Source: Patescibacteria group bacterium
Lineage (GTDB): Bacteria; Patescibacteriota; Gracilibacteria; UM-FILTER-43-11
DNA: 64,000 nt
NCBI GenBank assembly: GCA_018817125.1
Contig: JAHIUN010000002.1
Span: forward strand, 1 to 64,000
Reading direction: 5' to 3'
Part shown: in pieces, positions 38,432 to 47,337 of the stretch
Numbering within the stretch: the first letter of the stretch is position 1
Layout of the letters: the number at the start of each line of letters is the position of its first letter
Translations under genes and position numbers: made by a program
The notes under the pieces: model-generated
Database searches by the model: none
Told to the model about the DNA's origin: nothing
The model's input: only the letters and a program-made list of their open reading frames with translations

Positions 38432-39010
38432 ATGATTATCGATAAGCTTATTTTCAAAAAGCATCTGGAAAAAGGGGAGAAGATCCTCTACGTGGTGCAT
38501 AAACATTGGATTGAAGTGGTAAAATCGACTTTGGAAGTGATTTTTTTTGGCTATGCCATACCATGGGCTTTATATTTTATCGGTTTTAATTCACCTCTCT
38601 TCTTCTGGATTGCCTTTGTCTGGTCTGCCGCTGCGACCATACGGTTTTTATATGTTCTGGTCGACTGGCTGAGTGACGCGTGGCTGATTACTGATATGAG
38701 TACGATTATCGTTGAATGGCATGGGATTTTCAGTAACACATCGGCGCGGGTAGGCTTTGAGGATATTGAGGGCGCATCTTACGAGATCAAAGGATTTTGG
38801 GGGACTATCCTCCGCTTTGGGAACATGACACTCCGGGTGATGTCAGGTTCTCATTTCGATCTTAAAAACGTTTCAAGCCCTAAAAAAGCAGAGCTGGCTT
38901 TGGCCCGGTTTCAGGATCAGTATCTAAATGACCGGAATATGCAGGACTCAACCAGCTTAAAAAGCCTGCTTTCAGATATGGTTTCGCATCATATTCGTGA
39001 CATAAAATAA
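38432..39010 (+). CDS. PH-like (bPH2/DUF304-type) membrane protein
   Basis: A 192-residue protein with two membrane helices close together (about residues 32-50 VIFFGYAIPWALYFIGF, 56-78 FFWIAFVWSAAATIRFLYVL). Then a soluble domain that reads as a bacterial PH domain: AWLITDMSTIIVEWHGIFSNTSARVGFEDIEGASYEIKGFWGTILRFGNMTLRV. DUF304 proteins share this plan. Function is unknown. The upstream GTG at 38414 is an alternative start, six codons earlier. It is divergent from lepB, with an A/T-rich gap of about 100 bp. Confidence 0.75.
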   Translation: MIIDKLIFKKHLEKGEKILYVVHKHWIEVVKSTLEVIFFGYAIPWALYFIGFNSPLFFWIAFVWSAAATIRFLYVLVDWLSDAWLITDMSTIIVEWHGIFSNTSARVGFEDIEGASYEIKGFWGTILRFGNMTLRVMSGSHFDLKNVSSPKKAELALARFQDQYLNDRNMQDSTSLKSLLSDMVSHHIRDIK

Positions 39011-39028
39011 AAACGCGATATTTTAAAA

Positions 39029-39057
39029 TTGGAAAATCGCACCTGCTGAGGTATAAT
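39029..39057 (+). promoter_or_regulatory. Predicted promoter upstream of the HEPN-motif gene
   Basis: TTGGAA at 39029-39034, a 17 bp spacer, TATAAT at 39052-39057. About 100 bp upstream of the next start, with a repeat in the leader. Confidence 0.65.
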
Positions 39058-39085
39058 ACCTAGGCAATAAAAACAAAAAACAAAC

Positions 39086-39141
39086 AAATCCCCCTGCTAA
39101 GGGGGAGCCGACTCTGAGCCCGTCGAAGAGACGGAGGGGGT
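39086..39141. repeat. Inverted repeat, CCCCCTGC/GACGGAGGGGGTC family
   Basis: CCCCCTGCTAAGGGGG forms a hairpin; GACGGAGGGGGTC at the end pairs with the CCCCC start. The element at 29168 shares the GAGGGGGTC part. Confidence 0.7.
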
Positions 39142-39159
39142 CAAAAACAAAAACAAAAA

Positions 39160-39561
39160 ATGAAAATTTTTCTGATCATATTAACCGTTTTTATAACGGT
39201 GGATGTGCTGATTGTCCTGTATGTCGTGTACCGGCGTATACGGCGTAAGGTTTCGGAAAAGGACAAGGCCAATATACGGAAGAACTGGAAAGAGATCATT
39301 CGCCAGCAGGACACACGGCACGCCATTATGGATGCGGATAAACTACTCGACCACACGTTGTATCTTTTTGGCTATAAAGGAAATTTGGGCTCTAAACTCA
39401 AAAAAGCCAATCGTCTTTTTAAAAACGTCGACAAGGTCTGGGCCGCTCATAAAGTGCGCAATAACATCGCCCATCAGATGAATTATCGGATCGATGAAAA
39501 GACCTATCGCAACACCATGCTGGCCTTTAAAGAGGCGTTTAAGGATTTGAAAATATTCTAA
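39160..39561 (+). CDS. Membrane-anchored HEPN-motif protein
   Basis: A 133-residue protein. One N-terminal membrane helix (about residues 3-24, FLIILTVFITVDVLIVLYVVY) is followed by a basic RRIRRK stretch and a helical domain. The domain contains RNNIAH at residues 100-105, which fits the HEPN catalytic motif R-N-x3-H, inside KVWAAHKVRNNIAHQMNY. HEPN proteins are often RNases or binding partners in stress and toxin systems. The A-rich leader (AAAACAAAAACAAAAA) replaces a Shine-Dalgarno. Next gene downstream is coaE after a repeat. HEPN assignment rests on the motif and helix context alone. Confidence 0.6.
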   Translation: MKIFLIILTVFITVDVLIVLYVVYRRIRRKVSEKDKANIRKNWKEIIRQQDTRHAIMDADKLLDHTLYLFGYKGNLGSKLKKANRLFKNVDKVWAAHKVRNNIAHQMNYRIDEKTYRNTMLAFKEAFKDLKIF

Positions 39562-39564
39562 ATA

Positions 39565-39663
39565 ATCGAATAGTGGCTCGTATAGTTGGCCGAATTGTGG
39601 ACCGAATGGTAGTAGCCACTATACGAGCCACGACATGGCCCACAATTCGGCCCACAATTCGAA
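39565..39663. repeat. Inverted repeat, TAGTGGCTCGTATAGTTGG/CCACTATACGAGCCAC family
   Basis: Left TAGTGGCTCGTATAGTTGGCC and CGAATTGTGGACC; right AGCCACTATACGAGCCACG and GGCCCACAATTCGG. Same type as 35821. It ends two bases before the coaE start. The CCCACAATTCGG units resemble the CCCCACAATCG units read in tgt. Confidence 0.9.
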
Positions 39664-39665
39664 AT

Positions 39666-40247
39666 ATGATACTAGGAATAACCGGCATCAGCGGATCAGG
39701 AAAACACACAGCTGCCCATTTTTTTGAACAGAAAGGGTGGGTGATTTTAGACGCGGATAAGATCGCTCATCGATCCTATCGTCCTTATACGGCTGTCTGG
39801 AAGGCAGTGATCCGTGAATTCGGAGAGGGGATTTTGAACACAGATGACACCATCAATCGGGTAAAGCTGGGCAAGATTGTTTTTAATGCTTCAGAACCCG
39901 AAGTGTCGAAAATGGCACTCTCCAAACTTAATCAAATCATTCACCCTTATATGAAACGGCGGATCAGGAACGAGATCCACCGCCATTTTCGGCGCCAGTC
40001 CAACATCGCCATTGTGGTGGCGCTGTGGCGGGAGTCAGGCTTGGAAGACTGCTGTGAAAAAATACTGCTTATTAAGGCGGCTTCCGAACTACGGAGCAGG
40101 CGGATCCAGGGGCGGGATGGTATTTCGCCGGAGACATACGGAATGCGGATCCAGAATCAAACCGAACCGCCCCAGTCGGATTTTGTAGTAGAAAATAGCG
40201 GATCGTTAGCGGATTTCAGAAAAAAACTGGCTCAGCTGGAGCTTTAA
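39666..40247 (+). CDS. coaE: Dephospho-CoA kinase
   Basis: Last step of coenzyme A synthesis. P-loop is GITGISGSGKHTAA (about residues 4-17; usual form GIGSGKST), followed by GWVILDADKIAHRSY with the CoA-binding Asp and Arg/His, and HPYMKRRIRNEIH in the lid region. The tail LRSRRIQGRDGISPETYGMRIQNQ fits the CoaE C-terminal part. Length 193, standard. ATG at 39666 was chosen; the 31 codons upstream are repeat-derived. A T of the usual GKST is replaced by H, which is uncommon. Confidence 0.87.
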   Translation: MILGITGISGSGKHTAAHFFEQKGWVILDADKIAHRSYRPYTAVWKAVIREFGEGILNTDDTINRVKLGKIVFNASEPEVSKMALSKLNQIIHPYMKRRIRNEIHRHFRRQSNIAIVVALWRESGLEDCCEKILLIKAASELRSRRIQGRDGISPETYGMRIQNQTEPPQSDFVVENSGSLADFRKKLAQLEL

Positions 40248-40316
40248 AAAGCGTTCTGGAAAAAGGCGCAAGAAAACGCCCGGGTTTTTAATGTGAAATA
40301 TATATATAAGAAGCTA

Positions 40317-40344
40317 TTGACAAAAATCGAAAAATTATTATAAT
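40317..40344 (+). promoter_or_regulatory. Strong predicted promoter of the giant-protein operon
   Basis: TTGACA at 40317-40322, a 16 bp spacer, TATAAT at 40339-40344: both hexamers match the sigma-70 consensus exactly. Start codon 31 bp downstream. Confidence 0.8.
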
Positions 40345-40374
40345 GAATAACCAATAACTATATTTAGCCCTCTC

Positions 40375-43300
40375 ATGTCCGAAAAACCAATTCCGAAAAC
40401 TAAGGCTTCTTCCAAAGCGCCGCAATCCGGCGTGGATTTTGAAATCGATGTGTCTTTAAGTGGTCTGGAAGAAGATGGTCGGGCGTTTGATATTGACCCT
40501 AAACGTGCAGAAATTATTTCACGATCCCGCAAGGGCGAAGATATAGAACCCCGGCTAAAACAACTGCCCGAATGGGAAGCGGACGGTTTAGGCGAGACCG
40601 AGACGTACATCCCGGATTTGCCGCCCCATCCTCCTGTGCCACTGGAAGATAAAAAGGATGAGGATTATGAGATCAGGGTGATCCGGTATTTAAACAGTAA
40701 GATCCAGAAAACTGAAGTACTTGTCCAAAAGTTAAAAAATGATCCTAGCGCGCCGCCGGAAGTCATTGAAAGGGCTGAAAGAACGCTTGAATCACATCGG
40801 AAGGATTATCAGCGGTGCATGGAACAGCTGCAAAGCACTGCCTCAGAGACCGCCACCGACGCGTCGCTGGATGACGCGTTTGCGGATATTCTGGGCGAAT
40901 TGAATGAGGCTGGATTTGAAGCCACAGGTAACGCGGATGATTTTCCTACTGAAGAGCAGGCCAAAGCCGCAGAGCGGCAGGATGAGCTCAATCGGATTCG
41001 GGAGCTAGTCAGTCAGCTTGATATGAATAGCACGGAAGGGGAATGGATTACTCATCAGTCGGAACATCTTAAAGGTCAGCCCGACAGAAAACAGCTCATC
41101 GATTATCTGACAAGAAAGCAGGAAGAGGCCGTAATAGAGTTTTTAAAACGCAAAGAGCTGGAACGGAAAACGGAGCAGGAAACGGCCATCCAGGAAGAAA
41201 TCAAAAAACGCGAAGAGGAGCAAAGGATAAAAAAAGAGATCGGAGATTTCATTATGGATACAATCGTTGAAGGAAAAGGAGCGCGTATTGAGAATCTGGA
41301 AGCCTTTGAACGCCAAGGGGGAAAAGTGCATGAATCCGATTCATGGGGCTTTCGAAAAATCGAATGGAGAGGAAGATTTAATGTACTGGATGGAGACAAT
41401 CGTCTGATAAAACCCATGGTCGGTCAGGAATGGTTTGATGCAGTGGGTGAATTCCATCTCTGGTCTTATAAACACAGTCCTACCTCTCGTGAAAAGAAGC
41501 TTATGGCTCCGATTAAAAAAGGAGGAGAGACTTATTTTCTTACAGTAGATGGCGAATTACTTCCTCTTCTATCCCCCACAGAAGAGCTCAGGGCTTTTTA
41601 CGAAAACAAAGAGGAGGCGGAAGTGATAGAGGGCGAGCCGATCTTTATGGAATCGGCAGAACGTCATATTGTTTATGTCGAGATCCTGGCAGAAGAATTG
41701 GCAGCATTTGCCCAACGCTTTGATGAAGCGGATAAGCAGGCATTATTCAGCCTGAAAGACAAGATACTTGCGGTGAAAAATTCTGATATGGATTTGGATT
41801 GGAAGGCAGTCCTGTTATCAGTGAAAGAATGTGTTAAAAATGCGAAGTTAAGTGCAAATGTAGCTTTTATTAAAGACCGCCTATTCTTACGGCTGGCCAA
41901 AACCGCCCGGGCTTACGATGCGGAACTGGATTTTAACGGACTGGCTGAACTGGATGATTACCAGTGGGAACCTTATGGCCGATATGATCAGGGAGTCATC
42001 ATCCAGTTTAATAAAGATAACAACCGAAAATACACCCTGATCCGTGATGGGAAACTGCTTTATTCGATGGGTGAGGCCTTAGATACACTAGAGCCCTTTG
42101 CCGGAAAGGTGGCACGGGTCTCCGCTCAGCGCGATAAAATGGTGTTGTATAACTTTATCCTCAAGGAAAACGGTGAATTATTCAATCAGGAATGGTTTAA
42201 ATTCATTTATCCCTCCAATCATGGTATGTCCCGCTTGCGGACATTAGATGACCGCTATAATTATATGAATCCCGAAACAGGTCTTCTTATCAGTGATATC
42301 GGTTATGATGAGGCGGGCGATTTTGATAAAAGCGGAAAAGCACTGGTTAAACAGGCTGGTGAAAAATTTTACATTAATCGTGAAGGCAAACGGCTTCAGC
42401 CGATTCAGGTGGTCGCTTCAATAGTGGTCGATCGCCATTTTGATACGGCTAAAACCGGCCCCATTCCTACTATTGAAGAATTAAAAGCCCGTATTAAGGA
42501 GCGGACACAGGATGCGAAAGACCGGCACATCAGCCATCAGTTCAGAGATCGGTTTCAGGAATTAATCGAAGCGCATCCTGAGGTAAGAGAAGAACTTTAT
42601 AGGCTTTTTAGCAGTTTCCGCCAGACAGTTAACATGCATATAGGCAAAAACGACAACGACAAAAAGATTCATGAGGATCATATAATCAAGACGCTTATAG
42701 GAAAAGTGGAAAAATCGGCGTTAAACAGAAAACTTAAACAGACACTGAGAGATACGATTTATAATTTAAGATATAAAAAGCCCATATGGGGAAGGGTAGA
42801 TTTATTACCAGTTCCTCTTGTCACTGGTTTTAGTACATTGATCCAGGTTCACTCCGAAGAGAAGGATGCGTTGTTTAGCCTGATTATGCGCCTAGAGATG
42901 AAAATACAGCAATTTCCTAAAAAGGAACGCCATTCACGAGTCCTGCGCGAGAATCTTCGCAACCTTATATTTGGAAAAGAATCTAAGCTCAGTCTTAAAA
43001 CCAAGCGAACGGTTTATGACATGCTCCTGACCATGATGAACAATCCCGATATTCAATGGGGTGGCTCATCAGCCGACCGCCAGACGTTTAAAAGAGAGCA
43101 TACAGAAAGACGGATTAACCGATTGTGCGCATTTGCAGAAGGAGGCCGTATAGACGAGGCTTACCAGGGCTTTCAAAAGCTCTTACAGTCCGGCCATGGC
43201 CAGACTGTATTGAGTAAAAAACGAAGCACTTTAAAAACATTGGCGCTGTCTTTTTATCAGCATCTTTATCAGTTATCCCAGTCCTATCAGGCAGGAGACC

Positions 43301-43884
43301 GAAATCCTGCTTTAGTAAAAAAGTATAAGGACATAGAGAAAAAGACCATTGATGTATTGAGGTGCGCACACACAGCTGACCCTGATGATACGCAGATTCA
43401 GCAATTGATCGACCTATTAAAGACTCCGGAAAAACCGATCTCCCTCGCCGGAATGGAAAAGAAAGTAGCTCCTTCAGCCCGCTCAACAATAAAGCCAAGA
43501 CGAAGTCGTTTGAAAATTTTAATCGTACTTGGAATGGCCGCAGCTGCTGCCATGGTAACCCACAGGCATATCTGCTCAGATAATTCGAAAGATAAAAAAC
43601 CGGCGGTTACTCAGCCTTATAAGGGCAATATAAAAGCGGGTTTAGGGTTGGCGAAAGTCCAGACTGAACAAGGAAACATGAGAGCGGCAGGAATCCTGTT
43701 CCGCAGACTGCTGAAGGCCGAACCGAAAAACGCCGATATCCACGCGGCATACGGACAGTTTCTTATAAAACTTAATAAGCTGGAAGGAGCTGAATGGCAT
43801 CTTAATCGGGCGCTTGAACTGGACCCGGCCAATGAACTGGCTCAGCGTGAATTAAAAAAAATAGAAACAAACGGCACGAAGTAA
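40375..43884 (+). CDS. Giant protein with WG-like beta repeats and a C-terminal TPR after a membrane helix
   Basis: An 1169-residue protein without a family I recognise as a whole. N-terminal region 1-310 is charged and helical, with a coiled coil (IEFLKRKELERKTEQETAIQEEIKKREEEQRIKK). Residues about 310-690 contain WG-like beta-repeat segments, e.g. WGFRKIEWRGRFNVLDGDNR and, near 640-680, YDEAGDFDKSGKALVKQAGE with FYINREGKRLQPI. A helical stretch follows (about 700-1000). One membrane helix near 1045-1060 (LKILIVLGMAAAAAMV) leads to a TPR-like end (AGILFRRLLKAEPKNADIHAAYGQFLIKLNK). No signal peptide is visible at the start. It shares an operon with the ankyrin/TPR gene 17 bp downstream. Confidence 0.7.
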   Translation: MSEKPIPKTKASSKAPQSGVDFEIDVSLSGLEEDGRAFDIDPKRAEIISRSRKGEDIEPRLKQLPEWEADGLGETETYIPDLPPHPPVPLEDKKDEDYEIRVIRYLNSKIQKTEVLVQKLKNDPSAPPEVIERAERTLESHRKDYQRCMEQLQSTASETATDASLDDAFADILGELNEAGFEATGNADDFPTEEQAKAAERQDELNRIRELVSQLDMNSTEGEWITHQSEHLKGQPDRKQLIDYLTRKQEEAVIEFLKRKELERKTEQETAIQEEIKKREEEQRIKKEIGDFIMDTIVEGKGARIENLEAFERQGGKVHESDSWGFRKIEWRGRFNVLDGDNRLIKPMVGQEWFDAVGEFHLWSYKHSPTSREKKLMAPIKKGGETYFLTVDGELLPLLSPTEELRAFYENKEEAEVIEGEPIFMESAERHIVYVEILAEELAAFAQRFDEADKQALFSLKDKILAVKNSDMDLDWKAVLLSVKECVKNAKLSANVAFIKDRLFLRLAKTARAYDAELDFNGLAELDDYQWEPYGRYDQGVIIQFNKDNNRKYTLIRDGKLLYSMGEALDTLEPFAGKVARVSAQRDKMVLYNFILKENGELFNQEWFKFIYPSNHGMSRLRTLDDRYNYMNPETGLLISDIGYDEAGDFDKSGKALVKQAGEKFYINREGKRLQPIQVVASIVVDRHFDTAKTGPIPTIEELKARIKERTQDAKDRHISHQFRDRFQELIEAHPEVREELYRLFSSFRQTVNMHIGKNDNDKKIHEDHIIKTLIGKVEKSALNRKLKQTLRDTIYNLRYKKPIWGRVDLLPVPLVTGFSTLIQVHSEEKDALFSLIMRLEMKIQQFPKKERHSRVLRENLRNLIFGKESKLSLKTKRTVYDMLLTMMNNPDIQWGGSSADRQTFKREHTERRINRLCAFAEGGRIDEAYQGFQKLLQSGHGQTVLSKKRSTLKTLALSFYQHLYQLSQSYQAGDRNPALVKKYKDIEKKTIDVLRCAHTADPDDTQIQQLIDLLKTPEKPISLAGMEKKVAPSARSTIKPRRSRLKILIVLGMAAAAAMVTHRHICSDNSKDKKPAVTQPYKGNIKAGLGLAKVQTEQGNMRAAGILFRRLLKAEPKNADIHAAYGQFLIKLNKLEGAEWHLNRALELDPANELAQRELKKIETNGTK

Positions 43885-43901
43885 TCCTCTAATTCATTCA
43901 C

Positions 43902-46900
43902 ATGAACCCTAATAAACCCGAAGTACACGATTGTCCTTACAATAATCCTGCCGAAAAGGTCCGTTTACGGAATCTGGTTGATTCTATGAACGTCCTGATC
44001 CGCCATCATAGTTCTTTATCCGGTGCGGAAAGTAAGGAGGATTTTGTAAAAGAGCTCCAGAAATTGCTTTTAAAATCAGGGTTGCCGAACGAGGTCCGAA
44101 GCCGGCTTCAGCCTTTTTATCTGAGCGCCCAGCTTAAAGCCGCTCATCACGATGAATGGTTTGATGCGGAGGCCATGAATGAGACATTCCAAGGGGCGAT
44201 GGACGCTTGCCTGGAGCAGGGCTCGCTTGAAAGATTACAAGACTTGGCCGTAAGAACCCGGGCGCTTATCAGCCAGCGGTTTGATACCAATACCCCCCTT
44301 TCGCCTGAAAAACAGCTGAAAAAAGACCTTCTTGCTATCAGCAATGTAAATCCGGTTCATTCACGGGTACGCAATTTTTTCCGGAAAAAGATCCGGGAGG
44401 GTATTCCAAAAAAATCGTTTGATTTTAATGCTGTTTTAGAAGAATTAAAAAAAGACTGGAAGGTCAGACAGAGCACCGCTGAGATAAAAGAAGCTGAACG
44501 CCGTGAGAAGGCCGATAAAACTTTAAACAGCATCCGCGCGGATATTCAGATGGAACAGCATATACGGGAAGTGTTAAGAACTCCCGCCAAACCGAAAGAA
44601 GAAGTGAATGTGGCTAAAGTTGCCGAGCAGGCTCTGGCTGACCAGCTAGAAAGACTGCCGCAGACAAAGCCTCAAATCCAATTTTCTGGCGACATGGTGG
44701 AGGTGGACAGCAAGGCTTCTGAAACACCTGCAGTGCCACCGGAAGCCGACACAGCTTTTCCTCCTTTAACAGGGATGCCGATGGAAGAATTCAGTCCGCT
44801 GATGGAAGATCCTGAAGCTGAAAAGCCAGCGGCTGAACCTGAACAGCCGGAAGTCCCGGCCGCCAAAAAAGATTTACTATCCCGCCAGTTCACCAAGATC
44901 ATCGGCCCGGAAAAGAATCAGTGGAACGGCCTGATGATGGCAACGTTTTCTGGGAATGAAAACAGTGTCCGGCGTTTTCTGAAACAGGGAATCGATGTGA
45001 ACGAAGTAGATGAGACAGGGTACACTCCTCTTATGCTCGCCGCGGAAAATGGATTCACCCACATTGTTAAAATTTTAATCGACCATAAAGCGGACTGGAA
45101 ACTAAAAGATAAAAAAGGGGAAACCGCTTTGGATAAAGCCTGCCGGGTCGGCCATAATGAAGTAGCGGCTATTTTGGCCTTTAAATGGGGGAATAAAGCC
45201 AGTCATGACAGAGATTATGAACTGGCCCGCCAATATTTTGAGCAGGTAATCAATCTTGATCCGAATTTTTTATTGGCCCGTGAGAATCTCAGTTATGTAC
45301 TGGAGCGGTTGGAAGAATTAAAACTGGCCGCCGAAAAAAAAGCGCGTTTACTCATCAAATCCGCCCGCCAGGCGGTTCAGATGGGAGGCAATTTTAACAA
45401 TCAGAACGATTTTGAAAGGGCGCTCGAATGCTATAAAAAGGTATTTACCCAGGGTTTTAATCCGACGCCGGATATTGTGGCGATGGCGCACTTTGGTATG
45501 GGACAGGTTTATTTAAAGAAAAATGAACTGGAACCTGCCAAAGAGCATTTTGAAGAGATCTTAAAAACCGACCCAAATCATTTTGATGCCTGCTATTATC
45601 TGGGTTATATTTTTCATCGGCAGGAGAATCTGGAGGCGGCAAAGATCTGGTACAATAAAGCGCTTCAGATCCGGCCGGATGACGGACGGGTAAAAAATTA
45701 TCTCAGCGCCATCCGGAACCAGGAGACTCCAAGGACTTCTTCGGGGAGTACGCTGGAAGATGCTTTTGCCGCTCTGGCCGTTCAGCAACAGGATAAAGAA
45801 ACGGAATTTCAGGCGACAATGGGGCAGAGTGAGATTGATGTGCCGGGAGATATGCTGTCCTGTGAATCGGGTGATGACGCTGAACCTTATAATGCGCCAG
45901 ACATTAATCAGCTGAATGGCATTGGCCTTCCTGTTGAACCCGATAACCTGCCTCCTCCGCCTCTTCCTCCGGATGCGATTCCGGCAGGAGAAGACGCTTC
46001 TGGCTTTACTTCTCCGGCGGTTCGCGGTCAAAGTAGTCAATTGAGCGAAGAAGAACTCGAACGCAAACGAGTCCGGGCCAGAAAGCGCTTGGAAGAACTT
46101 TGTCGTGTGATTGCCTGTGAAGAGCATCGTTTAGGAGAAGAATTAGACGAGGCAGTCAAAGGTTATGTGACATTGGTCAAACAGCCGACACTTTCCTGTA
46201 TCGAAGGAGTGGATCATCGAATGATTGCGATTAAATTGCGTGATTTATGGAGACAGGGACTGATGAAGGATTTTACTCCTGTAGAAATGGCCCATGCTCA
46301 GGATCTGGCCGTCAGCGATAAAATCAGTGGGAGAGAATCGGAAGAATACTTTATTGCCTTGGTTGAATATGGAAAAAGCTGTTTTGAAACCAAAACCCTT
46401 GTAGGGTTTAAAAAGGCGAAATCCCTTTTCTCCAAAGCGCTCAAGATCATTAAAGAACCGGAAGAAAAATATATGTGGGTAATAGATTTGCTGAATGAGA
46501 CTAGGGAGTGGATAGGAAAACTGAAAGAAGAAGAAAAACCAGTTAGAATCGAGAAAGATTTTGAAAATTCATTACGTCCGCCCACGATCGTGGCTCCGGA
46601 TATGCCCGAAGCGGTGCGCAAGGAAGCGCAGGGGGGTATGGGGATTTTCAACAGTAAAACCCGGAAATTCGTACCAGGGAAAACCAAGGTGCGGCGGGAG
46701 GAACCCAAAACAATTCCCCGAGGGGAGGTTTTAGAGAAAAGATTAGCAGAGCGTATGGGAAATCTGGCTGATGAGCCGGTCACTCAAAAAAATATCAAGA
46801 TTCCCGAAAAAGTCTGTCGGTCAGGTCAAGATGAATTTGAAGCCATGCCGCCCACAATACCAAACGCCGCATCGAAAAAGGAGATTGCTGATAATCCGGA

Positions 46901-47195
46901 GTTCCGCCGTAACGCCCAAAAGCTTCGGCATCAGTACATAGAATCTAAAGACCCTGCTCACAAAAGCATGCTCCAGAAGACTATCATCAAATATCATCAC
47001 GATGACATCACTTTTCATCAGAAAAAGAGTGCAGAATCGTATCTGGAATTTGGTATCAGCCTGATTACTTTCGGAGACAAACCCCGAGCCGCCCAGGCAT
47101 TGAATGAGGCTTTGGCATTAGTGCGCGAGGACCAGCAGACACTGAAAGGGCAGATCAATGAATGGCTGGGGAAACTGGACGAAAAAGCGGTTTAA
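43902..47195 (+). CDS. Giant ankyrin and TPR repeat protein
   Basis: A 1097-residue repeat protein. Residues about 345-435 hold three ankyrin repeats: LMMATFSGNENSVRRFLKQG, ETGYTPLMLAAENGFTHIVK, KGETALDKACRVGHNEVAAI. Residues about 440-620 hold TPR repeats, e.g. YELARQYFEQVINLDPNFLLA and MGQVYLKKNELEPAKEHFEE, YYLGYIFHRQENLEAAKIWY. Residues about 625-720 are a Pro-rich linker. A second helical part with TPR-like structure lies at 740-870, and a last one at the C terminus (KPRAAQALNEALALVRED). No signal or membrane helix is clear. Starts 17 bp after the WG gene. Two such giant repeat proteins in one operon suggest a protein-binding scaffold; the function is unknown. Confidence 0.72.
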   Translation: MNPNKPEVHDCPYNNPAEKVRLRNLVDSMNVLIRHHSSLSGAESKEDFVKELQKLLLKSGLPNEVRSRLQPFYLSAQLKAAHHDEWFDAEAMNETFQGAMDACLEQGSLERLQDLAVRTRALISQRFDTNTPLSPEKQLKKDLLAISNVNPVHSRVRNFFRKKIREGIPKKSFDFNAVLEELKKDWKVRQSTAEIKEAERREKADKTLNSIRADIQMEQHIREVLRTPAKPKEEVNVAKVAEQALADQLERLPQTKPQIQFSGDMVEVDSKASETPAVPPEADTAFPPLTGMPMEEFSPLMEDPEAEKPAAEPEQPEVPAAKKDLLSRQFTKIIGPEKNQWNGLMMATFSGNENSVRRFLKQGIDVNEVDETGYTPLMLAAENGFTHIVKILIDHKADWKLKDKKGETALDKACRVGHNEVAAILAFKWGNKASHDRDYELARQYFEQVINLDPNFLLARENLSYVLERLEELKLAAEKKARLLIKSARQAVQMGGNFNNQNDFERALECYKKVFTQGFNPTPDIVAMAHFGMGQVYLKKNELEPAKEHFEEILKTDPNHFDACYYLGYIFHRQENLEAAKIWYNKALQIRPDDGRVKNYLSAIRNQETPRTSSGSTLEDAFAALAVQQQDKETEFQATMGQSEIDVPGDMLSCESGDDAEPYNAPDINQLNGIGLPVEPDNLPPPPLPPDAIPAGEDASGFTSPAVRGQSSQLSEEELERKRVRARKRLEELCRVIACEEHRLGEELDEAVKGYVTLVKQPTLSCIEGVDHRMIAIKLRDLWRQGLMKDFTPVEMAHAQDLAVSDKISGRESEEYFIALVEYGKSCFETKTLVGFKKAKSLFSKALKIIKEPEEKYMWVIDLLNETREWIGKLKEEEKPVRIEKDFENSLRPPTIVAPDMPEAVRKEAQGGMGIFNSKTRKFVPGKTKVRREEPKTIPRGEVLEKRLAERMGNLADEPVTQKNIKIPEKVCRSGQDEFEAMPPTIPNAASKKEIADNPEFRRNAQKLRHQYIESKDPAHKSMLQKTIIKYHHDDITFHQKKSAESYLEFGISLITFGDKPRAAQALNEALALVREDQQTLKGQINEWLGKLDEKAV

Positions 47196-47200
47196 ATTCT

Positions 47201-47303
47201 TCGTAACTCGTAACTTGTAATTTATCCCGCAGGGCGGGGCGTAATTTGTAATTGAATATTTTATTAAAATTACAAGTTACAAATTACGAATTACAAGTTA
47301 CAA
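47201..47303. repeat. Inverted repeat, TTACAAGTTACAA family with inner GC hairpin
   Basis: Left CGTAACTCGTAACTTGTAATT, hairpin CCCGC-AGG-GCGGG, GTAATTTGTAATTG; loop; right AATTACAAGTTACAAATTACG and AATTACAAGTTACAA. It lies 35 bp before gatB. Confidence 0.9.
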
Positions 47304-47337
47304 TAAATGACGTTATCAAGTTACAGCGTTATTGATT

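Noticed and set aside
45561-46127. Minus-strand frame of 188 residues inside the ankyrin/TPR gene
   Set aside because: Antisense shadow in a long real gene; no start context and no motif.
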